Shown here piece after piece: positions 11,460 through 22,853 of a DNA stretch of 64,000 nucleotides. This DNA comes from Sipunculus nudus (taxonomy: Eukaryota > Annelida > Sipuncula > Golfingiida > Sipunculidae): the NCBI GenBank assembly GCA_026874595.1, contig CM049317.1, positions 37,484,401-37,548,400 of the forward strand, given 5' to 3'. A model generated the notes under the pieces. It saw nothing but the letters and a program-made list of their open reading frames with translations, was not told the origin of the DNA and did no database searches. The position numbers and the translations under genes are program-made. Each line of letters starts with the position of its first letter. The stretch's first letter is position 1.

Positions 11460-12647
11460 CAGTTACAGAATCATATGGCTATTTTATCCCGCATATACGC
11501 AAATACGCGCACATTGAACACCCCTCTACGGACTTGCCTACGACAAGCTTGGATAATTGTAGTGTAAGCATATATGACGTAGCCCCCTTTGACCTTGAGT
11601 TAAAGCAACCTGAAACCGTGAGTTCCAGACCGGTAGCGTGCGTCTCTGACGTTTATTCCCGCGTTCTTGAAAGCTATATATTTATATATGCCTTTATATG
11701 TATAACCACTGCCATTTTTCGTTGCTTTGTTTTTCTTCTTCTTCTTTATTGACCTTTAAGAATTCACAATCAGTTTGCCCAACGGTCCAACTTTAAATGG
11801 ATTTAATTTTGAGTATTGTGTTATTACATTTTGCTCCTTTTTTACCAAGGTTGCCTTACTGAAATACAAGTTTGAATTATGATAAAAAAAATTACTAAAC
11901 ATTTGCAGAAGATTAAAATATAGTCAGAATATTGCTCTCATTAAGTTGATGGAATATAATATTATTATGTTTCACACTAATTTGAATCACGAGCATGGGT
12001 CAATTCTTGTCAAACCCGCATTTCGCCGTTCCAATTTATCGCTGCATAGAATTTCCTTTTGGAATATCTTAACGTTCCTGAAATCCATATCTTTTATATC
12101 GATTTTCCACGAATGTCCTTTCGTCTTGCCGTTTAATTTCAGGTAGATCTTTGTCTGTACGCTGGGAAATAAAAAAGATCCTTAGCATCACACATATCAC
12201 ACATATAAAACAAATTCAGAGGTTCTTGTCATGTGGTTCATTCCGATATGTTGGATCAATTCTGTTCGCATTGTCCTGTTTATATGAGGACAATTCTAAA
12301 TGGATTGAAGATATAATCGTTCTGCACATAACTGAAAATAAAACACCCTCTAAATTTTTAAATTAAAACAATGTTTAAATTTTGTTTCCGTAAATAGGAT
12401 TTCCGTAAATGTTGATACGTTACACTTGCCCAATGGTGCATTTGTTATGGGGACTTGATTACTTCCGTCTAAATCCCTGGCTCTGTCGCCTTTCCATAAT
12501 AACTACAAAATAAACCACAAGGCATATACGGTTGTAACGTTTAAAGTGCAAGGCAACTTCCAAACCGATCATTTATTGATTTCATACATTATGGCTACAA
12601 ATACAGCATTACAAAGTCCATGCAATCTAGATTGCAATTCTGTGCAA
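11460..12647. other. AT-rich non-coding stretch, nothing recognised
   Basis: Short open frames only, none with a recognisable motif. The sequence ACAAAGTCCATGCAATCTAGATTGCAA just before the minisatellite contains the palindrome TTGCAATCTAGATTGCAA-like core (around 12,620-12,640). Confidence 0.4.
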
Positions 12648-15600
12648 TCTGTCAAAATGACCGTCAATCTGGACTGAACGTCTGTCAAGATTACCGTAAA
12701 TCTGGACTAAACGTCTGTAAACATGACCGTCAATTTGAATGAATGTCTGTGGACATGACCGTCAATCTATACTGAACGTCTGTCAACATGACTGTCAATC
12801 TGACTGAACGTCTGTCAACATGACCGTCAATCTAGACTGAACGTCTGTCAACATGACCGTCAATCTGGACTGAACGTCTGTCAAAATGACCGTCAATCTG
12901 ACTGAACGTCTGTCAACATGACCGTCAATGTGGACTGAACGTCTGTCAACATGACCGTCAATCTTGACTGAACGTATGTCAAAATGACCGTCAATCTGAC
13001 TGAACGTCTCTCAACATGACCGTCAATCTGACTGAACGTCGACATGTCAACATGACTGACAATCTGGACTTAACGTCTGTCAATATGACCGTCAATCTAG
13101 ACTGAACGTCTGTCAATATGACCGTCAATCTAGACTGAACGTCTGAAAACATGACCGTAAATCTGACTGAACGTCTGTCAACATGACCGTCAATCTAGAC
13201 TGAAATCTGTCAACATGACCGACAATCTGGACTGAACGTCTGTCAACATGACCGACAACCTGGACTGATCGTCTGTCAACATGACCGTCAATCTGACTGA
13301 ACGTCTGTCAACATGACCGTCAATATGACTGAACGTCTGTCAACATGACCGTCAATCTAGACTGAAATCTGTCAACATGACCGACAATCTGGACTGAACG
13401 TCTGTCAACGGGACCGTCAATCTAGACTGAACGTCTCTCAACATGACCGACAATCTGGACTGAACGTCTGTCAACATGATCGTCAATCTAGAATGAACGT
13501 CTGAAAACATGACCGTCAATCTGACTGAACGTCTGTCAACATGACCGTCAATCTGACTGAACGTATGTCAACATGACCGTCAATCTGACTGAACATCGTT
13601 AACATGACCGTCAATCTGACTGAATGTCTTTCAACATAACCGTCAACCTTGACTGAACGTCTGTCAACATTACCGTCAATCTGGACTGAACTTCTGTCAA
13701 CATGACCGTCAATGTGGACTGAACGTCGGTCATCATGACCGTCAATCTAGACTGAACGTCTGTCAACATGACCCTCAAAGTGACTGAACGTCTGTCAACA
13801 TGACCCTCAATGCGACTGAACGTCTGTCAACATTACCGTCAATCTGGACTGAACTTCTGTCAACATGACCGTCAATGTGGACTGAACGTCGGTCATCATG
13901 ACCGTCAATCTACACTGAAATCTGTCAACATGACCGACAATCTGGACTGAACGTCTGTCAACATGACCGACAACCTGGACTGATCGTCTGTCAACATGAC
14001 CGTCAATCTGACTGAACGTCTGTCAACATGACCGTCAATATGACTGAACGTCTGTCAACATGACCGTCAATCTAGACTGAAATCTGTCAACATGACCGAC
14101 AATCTGGACTGAACGTCTGTCAACGGGACCGTCAATCTAGACTGAACGTCTCTCAACATGACCGACAATCTGGACTGAACGTCTGTCAACATGATCGTCA
14201 ATCTAGAATGAACGTCTGAAAACATGACCGTCAATCTGACTGAACGTCTGTCAACATGACGGTCAATCTGACTGAACGTATGTCAACATGACCGTCAATC
14301 TGACTGAACATCGTTAACATGACCGTCAATCTGACTGAATGTCTTTCAACATAACCGTCAACCTTGACTGAACGTCTGTCAACATTACCGTCAATCTGGA
14401 CTGAACTTCTGTCAACATGACCGTCAATGTGGACTGAACGTCGGTCATCATGACCGTCAATCTAGACTGAACGTCTGTCAACATGACCCTCAAAGTGACT
14501 GAACGTCTCTCAACATGACCCTCAATGCGACTGAACGTCTGTCAACATTACCGTCAATCTGGACTGAACTTCTGTCAACATGACCGTCAATGTGGACTGA
14601 ACGTCGGTCATCATGACCGTCAATCTACACTGAAATCTGTCAACATGACCGACAATCTGGACTGAACGTCTGTCAACATGACCGACAACCTGGACTGATC
14701 GTCTGTCAACATGACCGTCAATCTGACTGAACGTCTGTCAACATGACCGTCAATATGACTGAACGTCTGTCAACATGACCGTCAATCTAGACTGAAATCT
14801 GTCAACATGACCGACAATCTGGACTGAACGTCTGTCAACGGGACCGTCAATCTAGACTGAACGTCTCTCAACATGACCGACAATCTGGACTGAACGTCTG
14901 TCAACATGATCGTCAATCTAGAATGAACGTCTGAAAACATGACCGTCAATCTGACTGAACGTCTGTCAACATGACGGTCAATCTGACTGAACGTATGTCA
15001 ACATGACCGTCAATCTGACTGAACATCGTTAACATGACCGTCAATCTGACTGAATGTCTTTCAACATAACCGTCAACCTTGACTGAACGTCTGTCAACAT
15101 TACCGTCAATCTGGACTGAACTTCTGTCAACATGACCGTCAATGTGGACTGAACGTCGGTCATCATGACCGTCAATCTAGACTGAACGTCTGTCAACATG
15201 ACCCTCAAAGTGACTGAACGTCTGTCAACATGACCCTCAATGCGACTGAACGTCTGTCAACATTACCGTCAATCTGGACTGAACTTCTGTCAACATGACC
15301 GTCAATGTGGACTGAACGTCGGTCATCATGACCGTCAATCTAGACTGAACGTCTGTCAACATGACCCTCAAAGTGACTGAACGTCTGTCAACATGACCCT
15401 CAATGCGACTGAACGTCTGTCAACATGACCGTAAATCTGACTGAACGTCTGCCAATATGACCGTCAACCTTAACTGAACGTCTGTCAACATTACCGTCAA
15501 TCTGACTGAACGTCAGCCAATATGACCGTCAACCTTGACTGTACGTCTGTCAACATTACCATCAATCTGGACTGAACGTCTGTCAACATGACCGTCAATC

Positions 15601-16240
15601 TGACTAAACGTATGTCTATATGACCCTCTATCTGACTGAACTTCTGTCAACATGACCGTCAATCTGGACTGAACGTCTGTCATCATGACCGTCAATCTAG
15701 ACTGAACGTCTGTCAACATGACCCTCAAAGTGACTGAACGTCTATCAACATGACCCTCAATGCGACTGAACGTCTGTCAACATGACCGTAAATCTGACTG
15801 AACGTCTGCCAATATGACCCTCAACCTTGACTGAACGTCTGTCAACATTACCGTCAATCTGACTAAACGTCTGTCTATATGACCCTCAATCTGACTGAAC
15901 GTCTGTCAATGTGACTGTTAATCTAGACTGAACGTCTGTCAACATGACCGTCAATATGACTGAACGTCTGTCAATATGACCGTTAATTTAGACTGAACGT
16001 CTGTCAACATGACCGTCAATATGACTGAACGTCTGTCAAAATGACCGTCAACCAAGACTGAACGTCTGTCACCAAGACCGTCAATCTGACTGAACGTCTG
16101 TCAAAATGACCGTCAACCAAGACTGAACGTCTGTCACCAAGACCGTCAATCTGACTGAATATCTATTAACATGACCGTCAATATTACTGAACGTCTCTCA
16201 AAATGACCGTCAATCTGACTGAACGTCTGTCCACGTGACC
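12648..16240. repeat. Large minisatellite, 32/33-bp monomers, with 715-bp higher-order repeat
   Basis: About 3.6 kb of contiguous monomers, each built from a block like GTCAACATGACCGTCAATCT followed by GACTGAACGTCT. Units with a single G are 32 bp; those with CTGGACTGA or CTAGACTGA are 33 bp. That makes roughly 110 units. Variants are arranged in a higher-order repeat: identical variant strings recur at exactly 715-bp spacing (for example TGAAATCTGTCAACATGACC at 13,201, 13,916 and 14,631), so about three higher-order copies cover 13,201-15,345. Outside this core the monomers vary more irregularly. There are no spacers, so it is not a CRISPR array. The mix of 32- and 33-bp units breaks any long reading frame. 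Confidence 0.95.
13201..15345. repeat. Three near-identical 715-bp higher-order repeat units
   Basis: Marker variants repeat at +715: GGTCATCATGACC at 13,728, 14,443 and 15,158, and again at 13,891, 14,606 and 15,321. Rare variants (TGTCAACGGGACCG, CATCGTTAACATGACC, ACCCTCAAAGTGAC) keep the same relative positions. This indicates recent amplification of a block of about 22 monomers by unequal exchange. Confidence 0.9.
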
Positions 16241-16363
16241 GTCTTGCCAGGTATAAATACTTTGCCTTACAGGGAAACTTTATTTCTCGTTATCCGAAGC
16301 ATATATCGAAAAAATACCATAAATACAAGGCCATGCAAAACCTGCTTAGGTATTTGAATAACC

Positions 16364-16745
16364 AGGCTTCTGTGGTCTAGGGTTAGAATACAGGACTCGA
16401 AGCCGGGGGATCATGAGTTCAAATCGCAGCTTATATTCAAGGTCGGCCACACCTAGGGTGAGCGCTCTGAAGGCTTAATGGGAAAGCTGTGCCCAAGGCC
16501 CGTTTTACTCACGAACGAGTGCGTCTTTGGGGGTTACTCGGTGTAAGGACCCAGCAATGTGGATGATTACACACTCAGAACACGGCCTAGGTCACACCAG
16601 TATACAAAAATAATATGATTGAAAGCGAGTGCTACCGCCCTGTCACGCAGTCCCAAACCAAAATGGATGCAGATGTACATGCTTATATTAAGAATTAGAT
16701 AAGAGAGCATTAAAAATGGAGCCGGTTACCTCCACAAAAAAATGT
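16364..16745 (+). mobile_element. tRNA-derived SINE, copy 1
   Basis: The head resembles a tRNA gene with an A-box-like TGGTCTAGGGTTAG and a B-box-like GAGTTCAAATCGC about 35 bp later. A conserved body follows (GGTGAGCGCT, AGGCTTAATGGGAA, GCCC...CGTTT, AATGTGGATGATTACAC, CTGTCACGCAGTCC) and the tail ATGGAGCCGGTTACCTCCA plus an A-run. The same body occurs at 36,297-36,690 and 51,757-52,146. The head cannot fold as a functional tRNA across its 3' half, so it is a SINE rather than a tRNA gene. Confidence 0.75.
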
Positions 16746-17345
16746 ATATAAAGCACACGTATCAAAGCACTGGTGACGTTAACTTTTTTGCTTTCCTAAT
16801 AAATAATGTCCTTGTAAGGTTTGATTAACACGGTAACCTTATCAAACGGACGGTTTAAGACAATGGTATAAGATGTTCATTTTTTTATAAACACGCACTA
16901 ATTACCATTAAAGTATAAATATCCTATAGTCAAAACTTAACTATGACTCAACATTACACAGGAAGGTCATTCAGATTAAACAAATAAGTCATGAAAATTC
17001 TACACTGGTTTTTCCGTATATTTTCAGTTGATGTTATTGCCATTTGTCAATGTATATCCTGGACCTTTCCTCCATCATAACAAGTATCTTGCGAAACCTT
17101 GTAAAGGAAATATGTTATAACATATAGTGAGCGATTAAAAACAGAGCAAACCGTGTAATACATAACGTATGATTTGATCAGGCTTTACGCAATTTTTACG
17201 TGCTGCTCTTAAAATAAAAGTTATAATTATTAACTTATTTGGCTATTTTGGGAATGGGACGGTATAATGACATTAATTATCACGTAAATGCTGAGACACA
17301 ATGAAGATGTACATATGGTTCTGAAATATACGGTATTTCTCACTT
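16746..17345. other. AT-rich non-coding stretch, nothing recognised
   Basis: Between the SINE and the Gmr1-type LTR element; no gene, repeat array or inverted-repeat element seen. Confidence 0.45.
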
Positions 17346-17349
17346 CTTG

Positions 17350-18558
17350 TGTCACGGCCCGGAGCGAAACCCCTTTCGAGATCTCCCAATAATAACCAAA
17401 CGATCAAAGAGGGTACGGCCAAAGGAAACCCTAAAATCCTTAAGGAAGTTTATTTCCGACCATGTACGTTAAAGAAAGGACGTGAACAGACTTCACAAGA
17501 CCGTCAAATAAAGTTATAACAATTATTTAATCAGACAACAATCGACACATGTACAATCCCAAATTGCTCAGATTATTTAGTTACCATCGATATACATCAG
17601 AGTCAGGATCATACAAAATCCTCATAATTTCTATTGCAAGGCCATCAGATGAACATTCAAGAAAAGCACAATAAGAGGGATGTTACAACATACAATACGA
17701 AAAAAGAGATATTATCCAAATGTAATACAATCCTCTCTACTCTAGAGATCTACTTTAAACGTAATAATGATATGCTAAGAAACCGAAATTCTTACGTCAA
17801 AACCACTCTGTATTAATCATATCCTTTCTATGAGACAGAAACGGTATAAGAAATAGTCACACAGGGTATTACAATAACATCCAATAGTTACATTAGAGAA
17901 ACATTTACAAGTGAGAAATAGATATAGTAATTCATCTTACAAGAATATCCGGTTACAGTAAATCCACTCAGTCACCATCACAAAAAGTCCTGAAATCTGA
18001 CCATCATATGGTCTACTCCATTAGTTCCGACACTACTTCAAACGTCGCAGAAAACCTCTCTGGATATTGGATATCTTTCAAAAACACCATAAAACTCAGT
18101 CCGTACACTTGGACAATCAAACCATCTTCAGCACTGGAACTATCAAGAGTCGACTCAACCACAGTCTCTTCTCAACCATCTTCCTATCCGCCAGACTTCA
18201 GACCACCAATCATCCTCGCGACTATCATCCACGTCTTCCAGGCTAACTATCAGCTCTCTGTCCCACACTCCTAGGACGCCAGTCTCGCCTCTGTCATCTT
18301 GTTTCTCTCGAGCCCCACTATCCAACTCTTTAGTAGACTTCCAAGTCCACTCTGTCTAAGCGGGCGAAATCCAGCCAATCAGAATTAGGCACGCCAAAGC
18401 CTCTGGCAAAGCCCCCGGCAACACAACACCTGACGGGGCGCCAAAGAATGCAGTCAGGTGCTCAGCACCGCGCGACCCGCCTTACACGTAACAAAAAAAA
18501 CACAAATACAAAGCAAAAACAACAACAAAAAATAAAATATAATAAATCCAGCATGACA
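17350..18558 (-). repeat. 3' LTR of the Gmr1-type element (full length, 1,209 bp)
   Basis: Terminal inverted TGTCA/TGACA. On the minus strand it starts TGTCATGCTGGATTTATTAT immediately after a polypurine tract. The 404 bases at 18,152-18,558 recur at 21,122-21,531. The remaining 800 bp (R/U5 side) is present only here. Open frames inside it on the plus strand are not recognisable genes. Confidence 0.85.
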
Positions 18559-18569
18559 TCTCACCTCCT
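18559..18569 (-). promoter_or_regulatory. Polypurine tract (plus-strand primer)
   Basis: On the minus strand AGGAGGTGAGA directly precedes the LTR start TGTCATGC, the expected location of the plus-strand DNA primer in LTR retroelements. A small hairpin-like repeat (AAATTCTAC / GTAGATTTTTC) lies just upstream between pol and the tract. Confidence 0.65.
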
Positions 18570-18669
18570 GGGAGAAAAGAAAATTCTACGAAAGTAGATT
18601 TTTCTTCTACACTAAGAGTACATGAGAAAACAAAATCATACCTTATACATCCAATAATAGCTACATGTT

Positions 18670-21118
18670 CTAAACCCTAGACAGTGCATCTGCAATGACA
18701 TTAGCTTTGCCTGCAATATGTACAACATTTAATGAATATGGTTGAATCAAGAGACTCCATCTGAACAATCGCTGACTCTTGGTTTTGAACTTGTCTTAAA
18801 AGACCAACGGATTATGATCCGTATACACCATGATATTCCCTGAACTAAAGTGCTGCAAAGCCAATACAAGACCCAACAGCTCCTTCTCTATGGTAGAATA
18901 CATCTTCTGGTGTTTGTTTAACTTTCTGGAAAAGTAGCTCACAGGTCTATCTATTCCAGACCTTATCTTCTTAGAGGAGCACTGCTCCACAACCTACATC
19001 ACTGGCGTCAATAGCAATTTTAAATTGCTTGCTAAAGTCAGGAGCAACCAGCACAGGTTCGTTAGCCAAAATGGCCTTTAACTTATCAAACGCTTCCTGA
19101 CAATCCTGCGACCATACAAATTTGATGCCTTTTTTCAACAAGTTAGTCAGTGGCACAACAACGGTACTGTAGTTCTGACAGAACTTTCTGTGGAAGACAG
19201 ACATTCCTAAAAATCTAAGAACCTCTTTCTTGTTTGTCGGGACGGGGAAGTTGATAATGGATTCAACTTTAGCCTGACGAGGTAAGACTTTGCCCTGACC
19301 TACAATATGACCTAAGTAAGGGACTCTTGCTTTGGCAAACTGACATTTTTTCAAGTTGATTACTAGGTTGGCTGCGGTAAGTCTATCAAAGAGCGCTTTC
19401 AATTGACACATGTGAGAAGACCACGTGTCGCTATACACAAGCACGTCATCAATATAAGCTACAGTGTTTGACAATCCTGTTATTACGCGGTTCATTAATC
19501 TCTGAAATGTTGCACCAGCATTCCGTAAACCAAAGCTCATCATGGTTGGTTGATACAAACCATCTGGCGTCACAAAGGCTGCTATCTTTTTAGCTCGATC
19601 ACTTAAGGGCACTTGCCAATAACCCTTCAGCAAATCTATTTTAGTGACGTACTTCGCCCTACCTACTCGATCAATGCAGTCTTCAACTCTAGGGAGAGGG
19701 TGACTGTCTGACACGGTCACTGCATTGACCTTTCGATAGTCAATGCAGAATCGCTGGGAGCCATCAGGTTTTGGAATTAAAACTATCGGTGAACTCCAGC
19801 TACTCTGGCTTGGCTCGATAACTCCCAGCTCAAGCATACTGTTTACTTCCTCTCTGACCTTAGCTAATTTCTCTGGGTTTATCCGGTACGGATGCTGCTG
19901 TATCGATTTGGCATCCCTAACGTCTATATCATGTTCTGCCAAAGATGTACAACCTGGCTGATCAGAACACAACTGACACTGTTCCTTCATCAAAGACATC
20001 AGCTCTGCTTTCTCCATTTCTGGTAAATGACTTAACAGGGAGTCCATATTCTGTAACCACTGCGAATTACTTAGCATAACGCCTAATGCTTCAGGTTCTG
20101 AACTCTGAAGTTCAATGTCACCTGTCTCTTCGCCATTCTGACCTGAGTCAACACCTAAATCTCTTGTGTTAACTACACCTACCGGCACACTACTGGGAGT
20201 CTCTCGCTCGATGTACTCCTTCAACATATTCACATGGCATACCCTGTTCACTTTCCTACGATCCGATGTGTGTATTAAATAGTTAACACTGCTAAGCTTC
20301 TTCTGTACCTGGTATGGGCCGCTAAACTTAGCTGACAAAGGATCATCTTGCACAGGCAGCAGGACGAGAACTTTGTCACCAGGCCTGAATTCCCTATACA
20401 TAGTCTTCTTATCATACTTGGTTTTCATAATTTCCTGGGCGCCTTTCAGATGTTCCTTAGCTACCTCACATGCCCTGCTTAGCCGTTCCCTGAACTTACA
20501 TACATAGTCTAGCAAATTAGTCTCACTAGAATCAGTCAGGCACTTGTCCTTGACCAACTTCAATGGACCTCTCACTTCATGTCCGTATACCAGCTCAAAT
20601 GGACTAAATCCTGTGGATTCACTGGGCGCGTCCCTTGTAGCGAACATGACTAATGGTATTCCTTTGTCCCAGTCCTCCGAGTTTTCTAAACAATAGGCCC
20701 TTAGCATAGTCTTCAGGGTCTGATGGTACCTCTCCAAAGCTCCCTGAGACTGAGGATGATATGCTGATGACTTCAGCTGCCAAATGCCTAACTGCTTGAC
20801 CACCTGTTGGAACAATCCGGACATAAAATTTGACCCCTGGTCAGACTGCAACTCCTTCGGGAGGCCATACCGAGTAAAACTCTGTACAAGAGCATCTACT
20901 ACGACCTTGGCTGTAATCCGCCTCAGTGGCACTGCCTCGGCAAACCTACTTGTCACGTCCATGATAGTAAGCAAATGCGTGAATCCTGACCTAGTTCGAG
21001 GCGGTGGCCCGACACAGTCTACTAGAACCTTAGAAAAGGGTTCGTCAAAAGCTGGGATGGGCATTAATGGTGCAGGTTGTATCCTATCTTGAGGTTTCCC
21101 TATCACCTGACACACATG
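18670..21118 (-). pseudogene. pol: pol: integrase - reverse transcriptase - RNase H (Gmr1 order), 5'-truncated and broken
   Basis: The open part (to 18,971) is about 714 residues. It enters at the last Cys of the integrase HHCC zinc finger (HVCQVIGKP). The integrase core has D33 (LVDCVG), D92 (SDQGSNF) and E128 (GALERYHQ), with exactly 35 residues between the last two, and a GPY-type C-terminal domain (FSGPY near 265). After an acidic linker comes reverse transcriptase: QHPYRINPEK, SSPIVLIPKPDG, DLLKGYWQVPL, FGLRNAGATFQRLMN and catalytic YIDD at 554-557. The thumb (FLGMSVFHRKFCQNYS) leads to RNase H (KIAIDAS, D703). The frame breaks at 18,971 (TAA) with a shift into the next frame, where RNase H continues (RPVSYFSRKLNKHQ, VYTDHNP). 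One more in-frame TAA (about 18,797) precedes the natural end ADALSRV-stop at 18,670. RNase H therefore ends about 110 bp before the LTR, with no integrase after it. The product would be a cytoplasmic/particle replication polyprotein; this copy cannot make it. Confidence 0.92.
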
Positions 21119-21121
21119 CCT

Positions 21122-21531
21122 GACTCAACCACAGTCTCTTCTCAACCATCTTCCTATCCGCCAGACTTCAGACCACCAATCATCCTCGCGACTATCATCC
21201 ACGTCTTCCAGGCTAACTATCAGCCCTCTGTCCCACACTCCTAGGACGCCAGTCTCGCCTATGTCATCTTGTTTCTCTCGAGCCCCACTATCCAACTCTT
21301 TAGTAGACTTCCAAGTCCACTCTGTCTAAGCGGGCGAAATCCAGCCAATCAGAATTAGGCACGCCAAAGCCTCTGGCAAAGCCCCCGGCAACACAACACC
21401 TGACGGGGCGCCAAAGAATGCAGTCAGGTGCTCAGCACCGCGCGGCCCGCCTTACACGTGACAAAAAAAAAAACACAAATACAAAGCAAAAACAACAACA
21501 AAAAATAAAATATAATAAATCCAGCATGACA
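21122..21531 (-). repeat. 5' LTR of the Gmr1-type element, truncated to 410 bp
   Basis: Matches 18,152-18,558 almost perfectly. At 21,122 it joins integrase coding sequence directly, so one deletion removed the rest of the LTR, leader, gag, protease and the start of integrase. Upstream of the integrase frame a stop (TGA) lies in the LTR portion. Confidence 0.85.
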
Positions 21532-21646
21532 CTTGGCATTGGTTTGCCTAACAAACCAGGTTTATACGGTTCAGTAGTGATTTTTGGTGTAAAAGGAATA
21601 ACCACTCGTATCATTCCGGTCTAATTTGTACCATAGACGGTCCTGT

Positions 21647-21654
21647 GTTCATAT
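21647..21654 (+). repeat. 8-bp target duplication, left
   Basis: GTTCATAT, identical to 23,250-23,257; 8-bp duplications are characteristic of the hAT superfamily. Confidence 0.85.
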
Positions 21655-22719
21655 TAGAGCCTGCGCGGGCCAGATTTATCAGCCCGCACCGGCCCCACAC
21701 AAAAAAAAACCTGAAACCGCAACCGCCCCGCCCCGCAGGTGTGAAGATCCGCCCCGCAACTAAAGTAAAATCATGGCACGCACCCGCCCCGCACATCTTG
21801 CATTTAACCCGCACCCGCCCCGCCCAGCAATCGTATTTTACAGTTCAGCCCGCATTCAGCCCGCACTCACTAGTAAATAGAGATGCATTATTCATAATAT
21901 TTTTATATTTATATTCATAATATTTATCTTCATAATATTTTTATTTCATAACACAGTGTTGATGATGCATGATTGTAAAAAGCTGATTGAATGCTGTATC
22001 ATAGCGACTGTGAACAGAATTACTATGTTGTACTGGTGGAATATAAAATTTCCCAAGTTTTGAGACAGATTTTAAAAAATGCAGCGACCATGCACTAGTC
22101 AGAATATTGTACAAAATTAACTGGCAATAGTGTTGTTTATTTTGACTGTTCAGCACTGTAGGCCTATACTTGTAGCAAATCTGAGATATTACATAACATG
22201 TCAGAGGGTAGAGTACCAGGATTATACCTGTGATCTTATATTAGTCACCGCAAGGGGTGCATCTGGCTCTGTCACCAGCTGGATATAGCTTTACATATCT
22301 CACAAGGACTGAGGTATGCTACCACCATGGATGAGCCAAAGAGCACTGGTTAGTTAAGAGTTCTGCATTGGCATAGCAGAATCTGATAAAGAGCATGGCG
22401 CTCATTTGATATTTTCTTGTGTGCACAACCATGACATAGAGCTGACTCCCATTGCCCTTCCCCCCTTCAGCTAATTAGCTGATCATCACTGGACAGGATT
22501 AACTTCTTTGTCAAATAAAAGGTGTGAACTGTGGTGAGCAAGCACTGTCCTCTAGCTATGTGAACTGTGGAGGGTATACTAGATCTATAATGATATCATC
22601 AGTAATGTGAACTCTCTCTCTCTTTCTATCTCTCTCTCTCTCTCTCATATATATTTTATTGCATCAACATTTTTAGTCACTTTCTCTCTCATGTATATAG
22701 TCCATTGCATCAGCATTAT

Positions 22720-22773
<54 letters not shown>

Positions 22774-22812
22774 CGTCTGTCTGTTTGTCTGTCTCTCTCT
22801 CTCATATGTATG

Positions 22813-22853
<41 letters not shown>

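Larger units (their letters stand above)
17350..21531 (-). mobile_element. Gmr1-type Ty3/gypsy LTR retrotransposon, internally deleted
   Basis: Bounded by TGTCAC (17,350) and GCATGACA (ending 21,531) with a 4-bp direct repeat CTTG on both sides (17,346-17,349 and 21,532-21,535). On the minus strand the order is a truncated 5' LTR (21,531-21,122), an integrase beginning inside its zinc-binding region, reverse transcriptase, RNase H, a polypurine tract, and a full 3' LTR (18,558-17,350). Gag, protease, primer-binding site and the 3' two-thirds of the 5' LTR are missing. Over the roughly 405 bp shared by the LTRs I count about four substitutions plus A-run length differences, so insertion is recent. 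The integrase-before-RT order is that of the Gmr1 group of gypsy-like elements. Confidence 0.9.

Noticed and set aside
15513-15728. Open frame encoding an 11-residue repeat protein (minus strand) in the minisatellite
   Set aside because: Runs of 33-bp units keep frame for a short distance, but the 32-bp units break it; no start context or larger gene is visible.
12648-16240. CRISPR-like regular repeat array
   Set aside because: Monomers are contiguous without unique spacers, vary in length (32/33 bp), and the context is eukaryotic.
16364-16440. tRNA gene
   Set aside because: A- and B-box-like sequences are present, but the cloverleaf cannot be completed and the same head is fused to a repeated SINE body elsewhere.
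18008-18274. 88-codon plus-strand open frame
   Set aside because: Lies within the LTR of the Gmr1-type element on the antisense strand; no recognisable domain.
21611-21920. Overlapping open frames in GC-rich DNA on both strands
   Set aside because: They arise from the CCCGCCCCGC subterminal repeats of the hAT-like element.
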